A stretch of DNA of 31,965 bases from G020354785 sp964534745 (GCA_964534745.1 CAZHQW010000043.1:1-31965), one strand, 5' to 3'; positions 9,901 through 16,689 are shown, counted from the first letter of the stretch. Made by a program: numbers and translations. The notes: generated by a model not told the origin, from the sequence alone.

Positions 9901-10133
9901 CTCCTGAAATTGTAGTTTCCCCGAATCCGGCCCATAACGAAATACTGGTTTCATGGGGATCATTCTTCAGCTCTTTATCAATTATCACCGGCGATGGTAG
10001 AAAACTAGTTCAAAAAAAGTATAGTAAGCCGGTTCAAAATGTGAATTTAGCAATAGATATAGCACCTGGAGTTTATTTTATATTGCTTGAAAACAAAAAA
10101 ACAATTGATTTGAAAAAAATAGTAATTGAGTAA
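6984..10133 (+). CDS. Multimodular GH43 beta-xylosidase/arabinofuranosidase with CBM6-like domain and T9SS tail
   Basis: ATG 6984 opens a signal peptide (MRLYFFVLISIILNLGINAQ). An in-frame ATG at 6939 lies inside the promoter and is rejected, giving 1049 aa. The five-bladed GH43 propeller shows its three acidic residues: base Asp36 in PGDHPDAT, modulator Asp143 in LGYDNSIF and acid Glu198 in SWAEGPVMW. A concanavalin-like C-terminal GH43 domain (about 335-520), a CBM6-like domain (524-648), three SwmB/Ig-like modules (652-962) and a T9SS tail (969-1049, VSPNPAHNE) follow. It should release xylose or arabinose at the cell surface. The beta modules resemble those of the GH95 neighbour, but here the CBM precedes them. 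The GH43 subfamily cannot be fixed without a tree. Confidence 0.88.
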   Translation: MRLYFFVLISIILNLGINAQTDSTYINPVIPGDHPDATLTRIGNDFYTTGSSFNVTPQIFHSTDLVHWEAISQPVKASWSNYGDNPGGGCWGGHMVYYNGQYWHYFSRSNTMHYVTANDPAGPWSDPVRVNNPSSLPYDLGYDNSIFIDDDNKWYLVVKNGRPNNGIVELGNDGQPKGVVYNLDWLNPAPSHPYSWAEGPVMWKYKGYYYYSFARDLGGGQKVMRSQTLTDSEDSWEMLGDFFNVNDPQKPGSLFTGPNHASPVIMLDDSTFWVIHPLYAKGEWIGQGRQGLLNQVLYDDNLRPVADYPINKSFTAPELPGSGIPWMVPKSDFFTSDKLNPEWSFLGYTPDNSYSLTDRPGWLHLLPKSTTNVNTVIKNDGEHNYSLITRLEFGAESINDEAGLRILRGDETMFAKLYSSVNEYNHNVIVFSFENTRYETDNTLGNTLWLRIIRVNHSISGYFSSNGCDWVKVGENFDVSEVDSYSDFVTFTGTRQGPYVQGSDAFFDLYIYRDAYSPVLTECPANQYGTWRTTKTDGIYQLDSIHNNDWALYAGVEFGNDEYLKTPKTIEVTASSAGSGGTIEVWLDSIDTGTKVADCEILNTGDWNTFETFSAPVDHVEGRHDVYLRFAGAEPGRLFNLKWIQFIAVTAPEFVSASVTDDDTLQLNLSQPVMTPALPCGLSIEANGSQNIPISDISLAEGDSSLLVITMAALVSNTDEITISYNPGTITNPVGISLMPFSGLSVDNLLPGAAPEIKLLETKHEGDTVRMYLSKKMNSPASYTSDFLIEVEGKDDILINAAEVLENDSTIIVLLPENRIYYEDMVSLTYSGTELEAVNGGLLASFTSEPIQNTTSGYPPNIIEASTRMAGSVYIYIDLTFDKPLLDASDEKNYFTIAVNDVPATIQSLTSTHDLLSFSIYPYIQYGDEIKVSYSGGNVRSVYNGILQDFSDYVVTNTVPEPLVVTPHNTANTPEIVVSPNPAHNEILVSWGSFFSSLSIITGDGRKLVQKKYSKPVQNVNLAIDIAPGVYFILLENKKTIDLKKIVIE

Positions 10134-10138
10134 TTTTG
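10109..10138 (+). promoter_or_regulatory. Possible promoter for the SASA esterase gene
   Basis: TTTG 10109-10112, an 18-nt spacer, and TAATTTTG 10131-10138 straddling the GH43 stop codon. A second -7-like box, TAAATTTG, lies at 10182-10189 but has no -33 partner. The spacer is one base short of consensus and the region is AT-rich, so this is tentative. The SASA gene could equally be read through from the GH43 promoter. Confidence 0.35.
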
Positions 10139-10201
10139 TCATATGACCTAAACATGTAACTAATACTTTCAAGAACAAGTATAAATTTGATAAATAATCT
10201 G

Positions 10202-12157
10202 ATGAAAGCATTGAATATTAGAAGAATTGGAACCTGGTGTGTTTTAATGAGTTTTTTGTCACTTCAAACCTTCAGCAAGGTAAGTCTTCCCCGGCTGGTT
10301 AGTAATGGTATGGTTTTGCAAAGAAGTACCGATGTGAAGATCTGGGGATGGGCTGCTGATGGCGAAAATATTAAAATCAGCTTTTTAGATTCAATCTATT
10401 GCATATCAGCAAATAATCATGGGGAATGGAGTGTCATATTTTCAAATTTACAGGCAGGTGGTCCGTATAACATGAAAATCATTGCAAGTGATACAATTAC
10501 TATTAAAGATATTTTAATTGGCGATGTGTGGGTCTGTTCGGGTCAATCCCAGATGGATATCAACATGAACAGGGTACGTCCGCTTTATGAAGATGAGATT
10601 AAAAATGCCGGTAATCCGTATATAAGATATTTCGCAGTGCCGACAGTTTATAATTTTAACGAACCGCAAACGGATCTCCCATATGGCAGGTGGGAAAGCA
10701 TAAGTCATGATAACATATTAGGCGTTTCCGCAATTGCTTATTTCTTCGCTGATGATTTATATAATAAATATAAGATTCCGATAGGTTTGATTCGTTCGAG
10801 CCTTGGAGGGTCTCCGGCTGAAGCATGGATGAGTGAAGATGCGATAATGGAGTTCCCTGAATACTATCAGGAAGCGCAAAAATTTAAAGATACCGCGCTG
10901 ATACATCAAATTCAAAACGCTGACAATAAGCGCATCAGGACCTGGTATGAAAATTTGAGTACAGCGGACGAGGGCTACAAAAATCCGGATATGCCATGGT
11001 ATAAACCGGAAGTTGATGTTTCGGACTGGCCGTCTATGAAAGTCCCGGGTTACTGGGCAGATGGTGATTTAGGCGATGTTAATGGAGTTGTATGGTTTAG
11101 AAAAGATGTAGAATTAGATGCTGATATGGCTGGAAAACCTGCAAGGCTGAATCTCGGACGCGTGGTTGATGCCGATACGGTATTTATCAATGGAATTTAT
11201 GTCGGATCAGTAAGTTATCAGTATCCTCCCAGAAGATATGACATTCCGGAAAATATTCTAAAGGAAGGGAAAAATACAATAGTCGTCAGGCTAATCAGCA
11301 ATAGCGGCAAAGGAGGCTTTGTGCCGGACAAACCTTACGAACTTGTAATTGAAGGTGACACAATAGATTTAAAAGGAGACTGGCATTATCATTTGGGAGC
11401 AAAGATGAAGCCTATGGAGGGTCAAACCTTTATCAGATGGAAACCTACAGGTCTTTACAATGGAATGATAGCACCACTCACAAGCTATACCATAAAAGGT
11501 ATAATATGGTATCAGGGGGAGTCGAATACTGGCAGGCCACAAGAATATGCAACCTTGTTCACCGCATTGATAAAGAATTGGAGGGAGAAATGGGGACAAG
11601 GTGATTTTCCATTCATATATGTCCAGCTTCATAACTTTATGGAAGGTTATGATTATCCATCAGATAGTAACTGGGCGCTAACGCGCGAAGCCCAGTTACA
11701 TGCACTTTCTTTACCTAATACGGCTATGGCTGTAGCAATTGACCTGGGCGAATGGAACGATATTCATCCCCTGAATAAAAAGGACGTTGGGAAAAGGCTG
11801 GCGCTGGCTGCTCAAAAAATTGCCTACAATGATACGGATGTTATATCCTCAGGTCCGATATACCGATCCATGGAAATTAAAGGTGACAGTATCATACTGA
11901 CATTTTCTGATACAGGAACCGGACTTATGGTAAAAGGAGGAGGAGAACTTAAGCATTTCGCTATAGCCGGACAAGATAGAAAATTTGTCTGGGCCAGGGC
12001 GGAAATAGTGGATAATAAAGTGATTGTCTGGAACGAAAAAGTCAAAAAACCTGCCGCTGTCCGTTATGCCTGGGCTGATAATCCTGAAGGGGCAAACCTG
12101 TATAATAAGGAGGGCCTGCCGGCATCACCTTTCAGAACTGATAATTGGATATTTTAG
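10202..12157 (+). CDS. SASA/SGNH-type carbohydrate acetylesterase with inserted jelly-roll domain
   Basis: Sialate O-acetylesterase-like (SASA) hydrolase of the kind found as acetylxylan esterase in xylan loci; expected to remove O-acetyl groups. ATG 10202 is preferred over the in-frame TTG at 10187 because it directly precedes the hydrophobic signal segment (651 aa). The nucleophile Ser116 lies in VCSGQSQM. SLGGSPAEAW and IIWYQGESN are the family's block motifs, and Asp520/His522 in NDIHPLNKKDVG supply the acid/base. Between these blocks (about 235-400) sits a GH2-type sugar-binding jelly roll (VVWFRKDVEL, DTVFINGIYVG, GKNTIVVR). This is a known arrangement in this family. There is no T9SS tail, so it is probably periplasmic. 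It is the last gene of the carbohydrate locus. Confidence 0.85.
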   Translation: MKALNIRRIGTWCVLMSFLSLQTFSKVSLPRLVSNGMVLQRSTDVKIWGWAADGENIKISFLDSIYCISANNHGEWSVIFSNLQAGGPYNMKIIASDTITIKDILIGDVWVCSGQSQMDINMNRVRPLYEDEIKNAGNPYIRYFAVPTVYNFNEPQTDLPYGRWESISHDNILGVSAIAYFFADDLYNKYKIPIGLIRSSLGGSPAEAWMSEDAIMEFPEYYQEAQKFKDTALIHQIQNADNKRIRTWYENLSTADEGYKNPDMPWYKPEVDVSDWPSMKVPGYWADGDLGDVNGVVWFRKDVELDADMAGKPARLNLGRVVDADTVFINGIYVGSVSYQYPPRRYDIPENILKEGKNTIVVRLISNSGKGGFVPDKPYELVIEGDTIDLKGDWHYHLGAKMKPMEGQTFIRWKPTGLYNGMIAPLTSYTIKGIIWYQGESNTGRPQEYATLFTALIKNWREKWGQGDFPFIYVQLHNFMEGYDYPSDSNWALTREAQLHALSLPNTAMAVAIDLGEWNDIHPLNKKDVGKRLALAAQKIAYNDTDVISSGPIYRSMEIKGDSIILTFSDTGTGLMVKGGGELKHFAIAGQDRKFVWARAEIVDNKVIVWNEKVKKPAAVRYAWADNPEGANLYNKEGLPASPFRTDNWIF

Positions 12158-12187
12158 ACTAATCCTGTTACCCGGGTCCATAAGGGC

Positions 12188-12210
12188 CTGGGAAGGACTT
12201 GCCCTTCCAG
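12188..12210. terminator. Hairpin after the carbohydrate locus, weak terminator candidate
   Basis: CTGGGAAGG (12188-12196) can pair with CCTTCCAG (12203-12210) with one bulged G and a 6-nt loop. An alternative stem AAGGGC/GCCCTT overlaps it. A U-rich tail is missing on the + strand (AATAAAAATTCT follows), so this may be only a 3'-end stabilising hairpin. The position, 31 nt after the SASA stop, is right for a transcript end. Confidence 0.35.
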
Positions 12211-12273
12211 AATAAAAATTCTAAAGATTACTGTAAAACCGTAAATCCAAAAGATCTCTATCCCTGAAATAAA

Positions 12274-12308
12274 ATATGGACGCTGTCCCTGATATGGACG
12301 CTGTCCCT
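12274..12308. repeat. Tandem pair of GGGACAGCGTCC-type palindromic repeats
   Basis: ATATGGACGCTGTCCCT occurs at 12274-12290 and again at 12292-12308, an 18-nt period. Each copy contains the imperfect palindrome GGACGCTGTCC. On the opposite strand the unit reads AGGGACAGCGTCCATAT, related to the repeats at 13254, 13332 and 13419. The pair lies between the converging SASA (+) and RRM (-) genes and may help end both transcripts. Similar short palindromes are spread by RAYT-type transposases; that link is inference. Confidence 0.8.
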
Positions 12309-12319
12309 ATTTTTATGAA

Positions 12320-12583
12320 TTATTGACTATTGAAGTCAGTTCTTTTTGGCCTTGCAACATTCACTACAATCTGCCTGCCGTCTATTTCTTTCTGATTAAG
12401 CTCTTCAATAGCCTTTTTGGCCTGTTCCTCGTCATTCATTTCTACAAAAGCAAAACCTTTACTTCTTCCGCTGTACTTATCAGTAATGATTTTTACTGAA
12501 GCTACTTCACCATACTCTTCAAAAATCTGTCTTAACTCAGTTTCTTCAACCTTGTAGCTAAGGTTACCTACATAAATGTTCAT
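12320..12583 (-). CDS. Small RRM-type RNA-binding protein
   Basis: An 87-residue protein made of a single RNA recognition motif, as in the glycine-rich/cold-associated RNA-binding proteins common in Bacteroidota and cyanobacteria. RNP2 is IYVGNL (residues 3-8) and RNP1 is RSKGFAFVEM (about 41-50). The ~87-residue length is normal for this bacterial group. It should bind single-stranded RNA in the cytoplasm; the targets are unknown. It lies 73 nt downstream of the FKBP gene on the same strand and may share its transcript. The intergenic TAATTTTA (one mismatch to the -7 box) could also drive it alone. The tandem palindromic repeat lies just beyond its stop codon. Confidence 0.92.
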   Translation of the reverse strand: MNIYVGNLSYKVEETELRQIFEEYGEVASVKIITDKYSGRSKGFAFVEMNDEEQAKKAIEELNQKEIDGRQIVVNVARPKRTDFNSQ

Positions 12584-12656
12584 AATAAAATTTGTTTAAT
12601 ATTAATAATGATAAAATTATAAATAATACGGAATATTTATTCAGGAAAGTTTAAGA

Positions 12657-13091
12657 TTAGTTATTAACTATTTCAATAACCTCGATTTCAAATTCAATAT
12701 CTTTTCCTGCCAAGGGATGATTTGCATCGATTATAATACTATTTTCCTTTACTTTAATAATTCTAACTTTCATTTCCTTACCATCCGGCCCTTTAGCGTA
12801 TAAAGACATCCCCGGCTTGGGTTCAATATTTGAAGGCAGCTTTTTTTTATTGACCTCCTGTATCAAATCTTCATCCACATCGCCGTAAGCATCCTCGTGT
12901 TTTATATTTATCTTTCTCTTATCCTTAACTTTCATGCCTATAACACCTGATTCTATGTCCTTAAGCAGCTTGCCCTCTCCTACCTTAAATGTCAGTGGTT
13001 TGTTGTCTTTCAAAGATGAAAAAATCTGTCCGTCATCTGTCTTGCATTTGAAATGTATTGTGACAGTGTCATCATTTTTTACTTCTTTCAT
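12657..13091 (-). CDS. SlyD-like FKBP-type peptidyl-prolyl cis-trans isomerase
   Basis: A 144-residue FKBP protein of the SlyD type: a split FKBP domain (residues 1-70 and ~128-144) with an inserted IF chaperone flap between. Recognisable stretches are TVTIHFKCKTDDGQIF, LTFKVGEGKLL, IESGVIGMKVKDKRKI, HEDAYGDVDEDLI and ANHPLAGKDIEFEIEVIEI. It should catalyse prolyl isomerisation and act as a cytosolic folding helper (no signal peptide). It lacks the His/Cys-rich metal-binding tail of E. coli SlyD, as many short homologues do. It is probably expressed from the divergent region shared with the phosphatase gene, where a -7 box lies at 13224-13231 on this strand. Confidence 0.92.
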   Translation of the reverse strand: MKEVKNDDTVTIHFKCKTDDGQIFSSLKDNKPLTFKVGEGKLLKDIESGVIGMKVKDKRKINIKHEDAYGDVDEDLIQEVNKKKLPSNIEPKPGMSLYAKGPDGKEMKVRIIKVKENSIIIDANHPLAGKDIEFEIEVIEIVNN

Positions 13092-13223
13092 AATAGTAGA
13101 ATTTCGTAATAAACAAAGGATTTAAAAAATGAGCAATAACTAAAGCTTAGTACATAGGGAAAATCATCAACAAGAGGTAATTTTAAAACACAGTTTAATT
13201 ATCACAAATTTCCAAATCAATTA

Positions 13224-13231
13224 CAAAGATA
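13224..13231 (-). promoter_or_regulatory. -7 box candidate for the FKBP gene
   Basis: On the - strand this reads TATCTTTG, an exact TAnnTTTG match. No TTTG is seen 19-20 nt upstream. It would give a leader of about 125 nt before the FKBP start at 13091. Support is the -7 match and the position only. Confidence 0.3.
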
Positions 13232-13252
13232 CTTATATTTTTTAAATATTAA

Positions 13253-13288
13253 GGGGGACAGCGCCCATATTTTAAAATATCGCGCTGT
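13253..13288. repeat. REP-like hairpin (GGGGACAGCGCCCATATTTT)
   Basis: GGGGG is followed by ACAGCGC (13258-13264), the perfect palindrome ATATTTTAAAATAT (13267-13280) and GCGCTGT (13282-13288), the exact complement of the first arm. The whole unit can fold into one long hairpin. Bases 13254-13277 match 13332-13355 at 23 of 24 positions. It lies in the divergent region between the FKBP and phosphatase genes. Confidence 0.8.
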
Positions 13289-13313
13289 ACAACCATTTGA
13301 AGCTCATAAGTAG

Positions 13314-13321
13314 TATATTTG
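13314..13321 (+). promoter_or_regulatory. -7 box candidate for the alkaline phosphatase operon
   Basis: TATATTTG is an exact TAnnTTTG match. The nearest TTTG (13296-13299) is only 14 nt upstream, shorter than the 19-20 expected, so the -33 part is poor. Transcription would start near 13328, and the 13333-13367 hairpin would fill most of the leader before ATG 13383. Confidence 0.4.
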
Positions 13322-13331
13322 CATATAAATT

Positions 13332-13367
13332 GGGGACAGCACCCATATTTTAAAAGGTAGCTGTCCC
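13332..13367. repeat. REP-like hairpin in the phosphatase leader
   Basis: GGGACAGC (13333-13340) and GCTGTCCC (13360-13367) are perfect 8-nt inverted arms around a 19-nt loop that contains ACC/GGT and TTTTAAAA. The first 24 bases are nearly identical to the repeat at 13254. The unit lies between the -7 box at 13314 and the phosphatase start, so it should be transcribed as a 5' leader hairpin. It also forms a 15-nt inverted pair (one mismatch) with ATGGGCGCTGTCCCC at 13539-13553. Confidence 0.8.
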
Positions 13368-13382
13368 TTCAAACAGGAAGAT

Positions 13383-14651
13383 ATGAACACTAATGGTACT
13401 GGTACTACAAAGAAAAACATGGGCGCTGTCCCNNNNNNNNNNNNNNNNNNNNNNNNNNNNNNNNNNNNNNNNNNNNNNNNNNNNNNNNNNNNNNNNNNNN
13501 NNNNNNNNNNNNNNNNNNNNNNNNNNNNNNNNAAAAACATGGGCGCTGTCCCCCTTTTCATTATATTATTTGCAGTGTTTGGGGCCTTCACGCTGTATGC
13601 TGACAATGAAAATCCGGGAAAGAAGGCAAGGAATATCATACTGATGATAGGCGACGGCATGGGAGTATCCCAGATATATGCCGGTATAGTTGCCAATCAT
13701 GGTAATTTAAACATTGAAAGGTGTAAAAATACAGGTTTTATAAAAACTTACTCTGCATCGGACTTTATAACCGATTCAGGAGCAGGTGGCACTGCAATGT
13801 CCATAGGTAAAAAAACATATAATGGGGCCATAGGAGTCAACGTGGATTCCCTTCCTGAAAAGACCATTCTGGAAATTGCCGAAGAACACGGACTTGCCAC
13901 AGGCATTGTTGTCACCTGTCCGGTTACCCATGCCACTCCTGCCGCATTTATTGCTCACCAGAAAAGCAGAAATATGTACGAAGAAATAGCAGAAGATTTT
14001 CTGAAAACCGACATCGATGTTTTTATCGGCGGCGGAAGGGATCATTTTGTAAAAAGAAAAGATAATATTGATCTTACGGCAAAATTAAAAGAAAAGGGCT
14101 ATAAAGTGTTATTTGAGATGGATAGCATAAATTTTGTGAAGTCCGGAAAGCTGGCTGCACTGATAGCTGCCATGAACATCCCCTCTTACAGGGACAGCAC
14201 AGGCATTCAAAGAGGAGACATGCTGCCCGAAGCTACCAATGCCGCCCTGGATATTCTCTCAAATAATGAAAAGGGATTCTTTCTTATGGTTGAAGGTTCG
14301 CAGATAGACTGGGGATGTCATGCAAATAACACGGAATATATTGTCGGAGAAATGCTTGATTTTGACCGTGCAATAGGAAAGGTACTGGACTTTGCAGTAA
14401 GAGAAGGAAACACCCTGGTTATTATCACCGCTGATCATGAAACAGGAGGCATGGGCATTAATGGCGGCAGCTTTGATGAAGGAACAGTGGATGCGGGATA
14501 CACGACTGGAAATCATACAGGGGTGATGGTGCCTGTATTTGCATACGGACCGGGTTCGGAAGAGTTCAGGGGTATCTATGACAACACTGATATATTTGAA
14601 AAAATAATGAGTGCATTCGGTTTTCGTAATCTTAATCAACAACAGCGGTAA
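13383..14651 (+). CDS. PhoA-family alkaline phosphatase, interrupted by an assembly gap
   Basis: Alkaline phosphatase superfamily enzyme that should hydrolyse phosphomonoesters in the periplasm. Metal and active-site motifs are intact: MIGDGMGVSQ, TDSGAGGTA (nucleophile Ser at codon 13776-13778), VTHATPAAF, EGSQIDWGCHAN, ITADHETGG and NHTGVMVPV. The reading frame stays open across the 100-N gap (13433-13532). The 20 nt on each side of the gap are identical and in the same frame. If they are one overlap, the protein has 382 residues and a good signal peptide (KKNMGAVPLFIILFAVFGAF...YA/DNE). With the gap as written it would be 422 residues with 34 unknown. AGGAAG at 13375-13380 lies 2 nt before the ATG. 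It is followed after 11 nt by the PorE-like gene. Confidence 0.85.
   Translation: MNTNGTGTTKKNMGAVXXXXXXXXXXXXXXXXXXXXXXXXXXXXXXXXXXKNMGAVPLFIILFAVFGAFTLYADNENPGKKARNIILMIGDGMGVSQIYAGIVANHGNLNIERCKNTGFIKTYSASDFITDSGAGGTAMSIGKKTYNGAIGVNVDSLPEKTILEIAEEHGLATGIVVTCPVTHATPAAFIAHQKSRNMYEEIAEDFLKTDIDVFIGGGRDHFVKRKDNIDLTAKLKEKGYKVLFEMDSINFVKSGKLAALIAAMNIPSYRDSTGIQRGDMLPEATNAALDILSNNEKGFFLMVEGSQIDWGCHANNTEYIVGEMLDFDRAIGKVLDFAVREGNTLVIITADHETGGMGINGGSFDEGTVDAGYTTGNHTGVMVPVFAYGPGSEEFRGIYDNTDIFEKIMSAFGFRNLNQQQR
13413..13432 (+). repeat. 20-nt copy on the left edge of the gap
   Basis: AAAAACATGGGCGCTGTCCC ends exactly at the first N. It is identical to 13533-13552, which starts exactly after the last N. 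Its ATGGGCGCTGTCCC part is the reverse complement of the GGGACAGCGCCCAT repeat. Here it is coding (K-N-M-G-A-V-P). Confidence 0.9.
13433..13532. other. Assembly gap of 100 N
   Basis: Exactly 100 Ns, the usual placeholder for a gap of unknown size. The flanks share a 20-nt suffix/prefix overlap, which suggests that two contigs abut at a repeated k-mer and little or nothing is missing. Confidence 0.95.
13533..13552 (+). repeat. 20-nt copy on the right edge of the gap
   Basis: Identical to 13413-13432 and in the same reading frame. It is followed directly by the hydrophobic core of the phosphatase signal peptide. With the three C's that follow, it reads ATGGGCGCTGTCCCC and is the inverted partner of the repeat at 13332. 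Confidence 0.9.
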
Positions 14652-14662
14652 AAAATATATTA

Positions 14663-16588
14663 GTGAGAATAATATTAGCCGTCATATTATTGCTGATTTT
14701 TAACTTTTCTTCTATTTATTCGCAGGAACAGATACATACTGATTCTAAAAAGGCCATTGATGCATACAACCAGGGACTGAGAAAGTACAGCCTTAAGAAT
14801 TACCCTGAAGCCATTAATTACTTAACCCAGGCCATTTCTGCCGATAGTGATTTTATCGAGGCCTGCCTGGTGCTGGCAGAGGTTTATGAAGATGACCGGC
14901 AATATGCGAATGCTATTGGTGCATATAAAAAGGGAATGGATATTAATCCTCTTTATTATCCCAGGGGATTCATCAGGCTGGGCAGACTGCAATTTAAACT
15001 GGGCAGATATGAAGATTCCAAACTTGATTATGAAAAGTATCTGGAGCTAAACACCAAAGATACAAGGCAGATTGAACTGGCCAGAAAGGGAATTGATAAA
15101 TGCAGTTTTGCCATTAATGCAGTTAATAATCCTGTCGATTTTAATCCGGAAAACCTGGGCCCTGCTATTAACACGATAGAAGACGAGTACTGGCCCAGTT
15201 TGTCGGCTGATGAGCAGACATTAATAATAACGAGACTGGTAAGAAAAAGCCTCCACTTTGACGGCTTCCAGGAAGATTTCTTTATCAGCCATAAACTGGA
15301 TGACGGGTGGAGCGTAATGAAAAATGCCGGGTATCCGCTTAACACCGATGATAATGAAGGAGCTCAGACCATCTCTGCCGATGGCAGATTTATGGTCTTC
15401 ACGGCTTGCAACAGGGAAGAAGGAGTAGGACGCTGTGATTTGTATTATTCCGAGCTAATTGGTGAAAAATGGACACTGCCTAAGAACATGCTTGCTCCTG
15501 TTAACACACGTTATAAAGAAACACAGCCTTCATTGTCGGCAGATGGCAACACCCTTTATTTTGCCAGTGACAGGCCGGGCGGCAAGGGACAGCTTGATAT
15601 ATGGAAAACCGGGAGGAATGAAGATGGCACATGGTCGCAGCCCGTTAATATGGGAAATGACATTAATACACCATCCAATGAGATGTCCCCCTTTATTCAT
15701 TTTGATAACCAGACTCTTTATTTTGCATCTGAAGGTTACCTGGGACTGGGGGGATTTGATTTATTCGTAAGCCGCAAAGACAGCACTGACAAATGGTCTG
15801 TTCCCGAAAACCTGGGATATCCTATTAACACCAACAAGGATGAAATCGGACTTATAGTGAACTCAAAAGGAAATGAGGCATATTATTCATCAGACAGAGA
15901 TCCTTATGCAGGAAAGGATATATTTATGTTTGAGCTCTATAAGGAAGTCCGTCCCCATGAAGTATCCTACATGAAAGGTAAAGTCTTTGACATAGAAACA
16001 CTGGAAAGGCTGAAAGCCAAATTTGAACTTATAGATCTGGAAACGGGCAAAATGGTATATGAAGCTTTTTCTGATGTGGAGACCGGTGAGTTTCTTGTTT
16101 GCCTCCCTTCGAACAGGGATTACTGTCTGAATGTATCAAAAGAAGGTTACCTTTTCTTTTCCGGCAACTTTGCCCTGAAAGGAGTCTTTAAGCTGGAGGA
16201 GCCTTTTCTGAAGGATGTTCCTCTGAGCCCCATAAAAGTAGGTGAATCGATTGTCCTGAACAATATTTTTTACAAAACCGACTCATTTGCACTGATGAAA
16301 GAATCAAAAGTCGAACTTGATAAATTAGTCAAATTCCTGAAAGACTATCCGAACATCAGTATAGAAATAAGCGGCCACACAGACGATGTGGGTACTGCCG
16401 AATACAACCAGACACTTTCGGAAAACAGGGCCAGATCAGTTGCAGAATACCTGCAAAATTCATCAATAGCGGGAGAAAGAATAATGTATAAGGGATATGG
16501 ATTCTCAAAGCCCCTTGCAACAAATGAAACTGAACAAGGCAGGGCACTGAACAGAAGGACAGAACTGAAAATCATCGACAGCAAGTAA
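14663..16588 (+). CDS. PorE-like envelope protein: TPR, beta-propeller, CRD-like and OmpA domains
   Basis: Starts at GTG 14663, 11 nt after the phosphatase stop, with a signal peptide ending near SSIYS/QEQ (641 aa). Domains in order: TPR helices (about 28-145), PD40/WD40-like propeller blades (about 155-430, repeated S-LSADG-TLYFASD-type strands), a carboxypeptidase-regulatory-like beta domain (about 435-515) and an OmpA/Pal peptidoglycan-binding domain (about 530-641: ISGHTDDVGTAEYNQTLS, ENRARSVAEYL). This order is that of PorE, a T9SS-associated protein. Related OmpA proteins without a T9SS role share it, so the name is not certain. No lipobox Cys is seen at the signal-peptide end. It probably anchors to peptidoglycan in the periplasm. 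Its presence fits the T9SS-tailed enzymes of the left region. Confidence 0.85.
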   Translation: MRIILAVILLLIFNFSSIYSQEQIHTDSKKAIDAYNQGLRKYSLKNYPEAINYLTQAISADSDFIEACLVLAEVYEDDRQYANAIGAYKKGMDINPLYYPRGFIRLGRLQFKLGRYEDSKLDYEKYLELNTKDTRQIELARKGIDKCSFAINAVNNPVDFNPENLGPAINTIEDEYWPSLSADEQTLIITRLVRKSLHFDGFQEDFFISHKLDDGWSVMKNAGYPLNTDDNEGAQTISADGRFMVFTACNREEGVGRCDLYYSELIGEKWTLPKNMLAPVNTRYKETQPSLSADGNTLYFASDRPGGKGQLDIWKTGRNEDGTWSQPVNMGNDINTPSNEMSPFIHFDNQTLYFASEGYLGLGGFDLFVSRKDSTDKWSVPENLGYPINTNKDEIGLIVNSKGNEAYYSSDRDPYAGKDIFMFELYKEVRPHEVSYMKGKVFDIETLERLKAKFELIDLETGKMVYEAFSDVETGEFLVCLPSNRDYCLNVSKEGYLFFSGNFALKGVFKLEEPFLKDVPLSPIKVGESIVLNNIFYKTDSFALMKESKVELDKLVKFLKDYPNISIEISGHTDDVGTAEYNQTLSENRARSVAEYLQNSSIAGERIMYKGYGFSKPLATNETEQGRALNRRTELKIIDSK

Positions 16589-16689
16589 TAAATCCTTTTC
16601 TGTCAATATGTCCATTGATACTATTAAATTGCCAATTGATTGTATCTTTAAAAAAAAATGTCCATATTTAAAATAAACTTAATGAGGCT

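Noticed and set aside
12274..12308. CRISPR-like repeat
   Set aside because: Two adjacent 17-nt units separated by one base, with no spacers and no cas genes.
12274..13288. Composite transposon carrying the RRM and FKBP genes
   Set aside because: The flanking repeats are short REP-like units without a transposase, and both genes are ordinary housekeeping types; independent repeat insertions are simpler.
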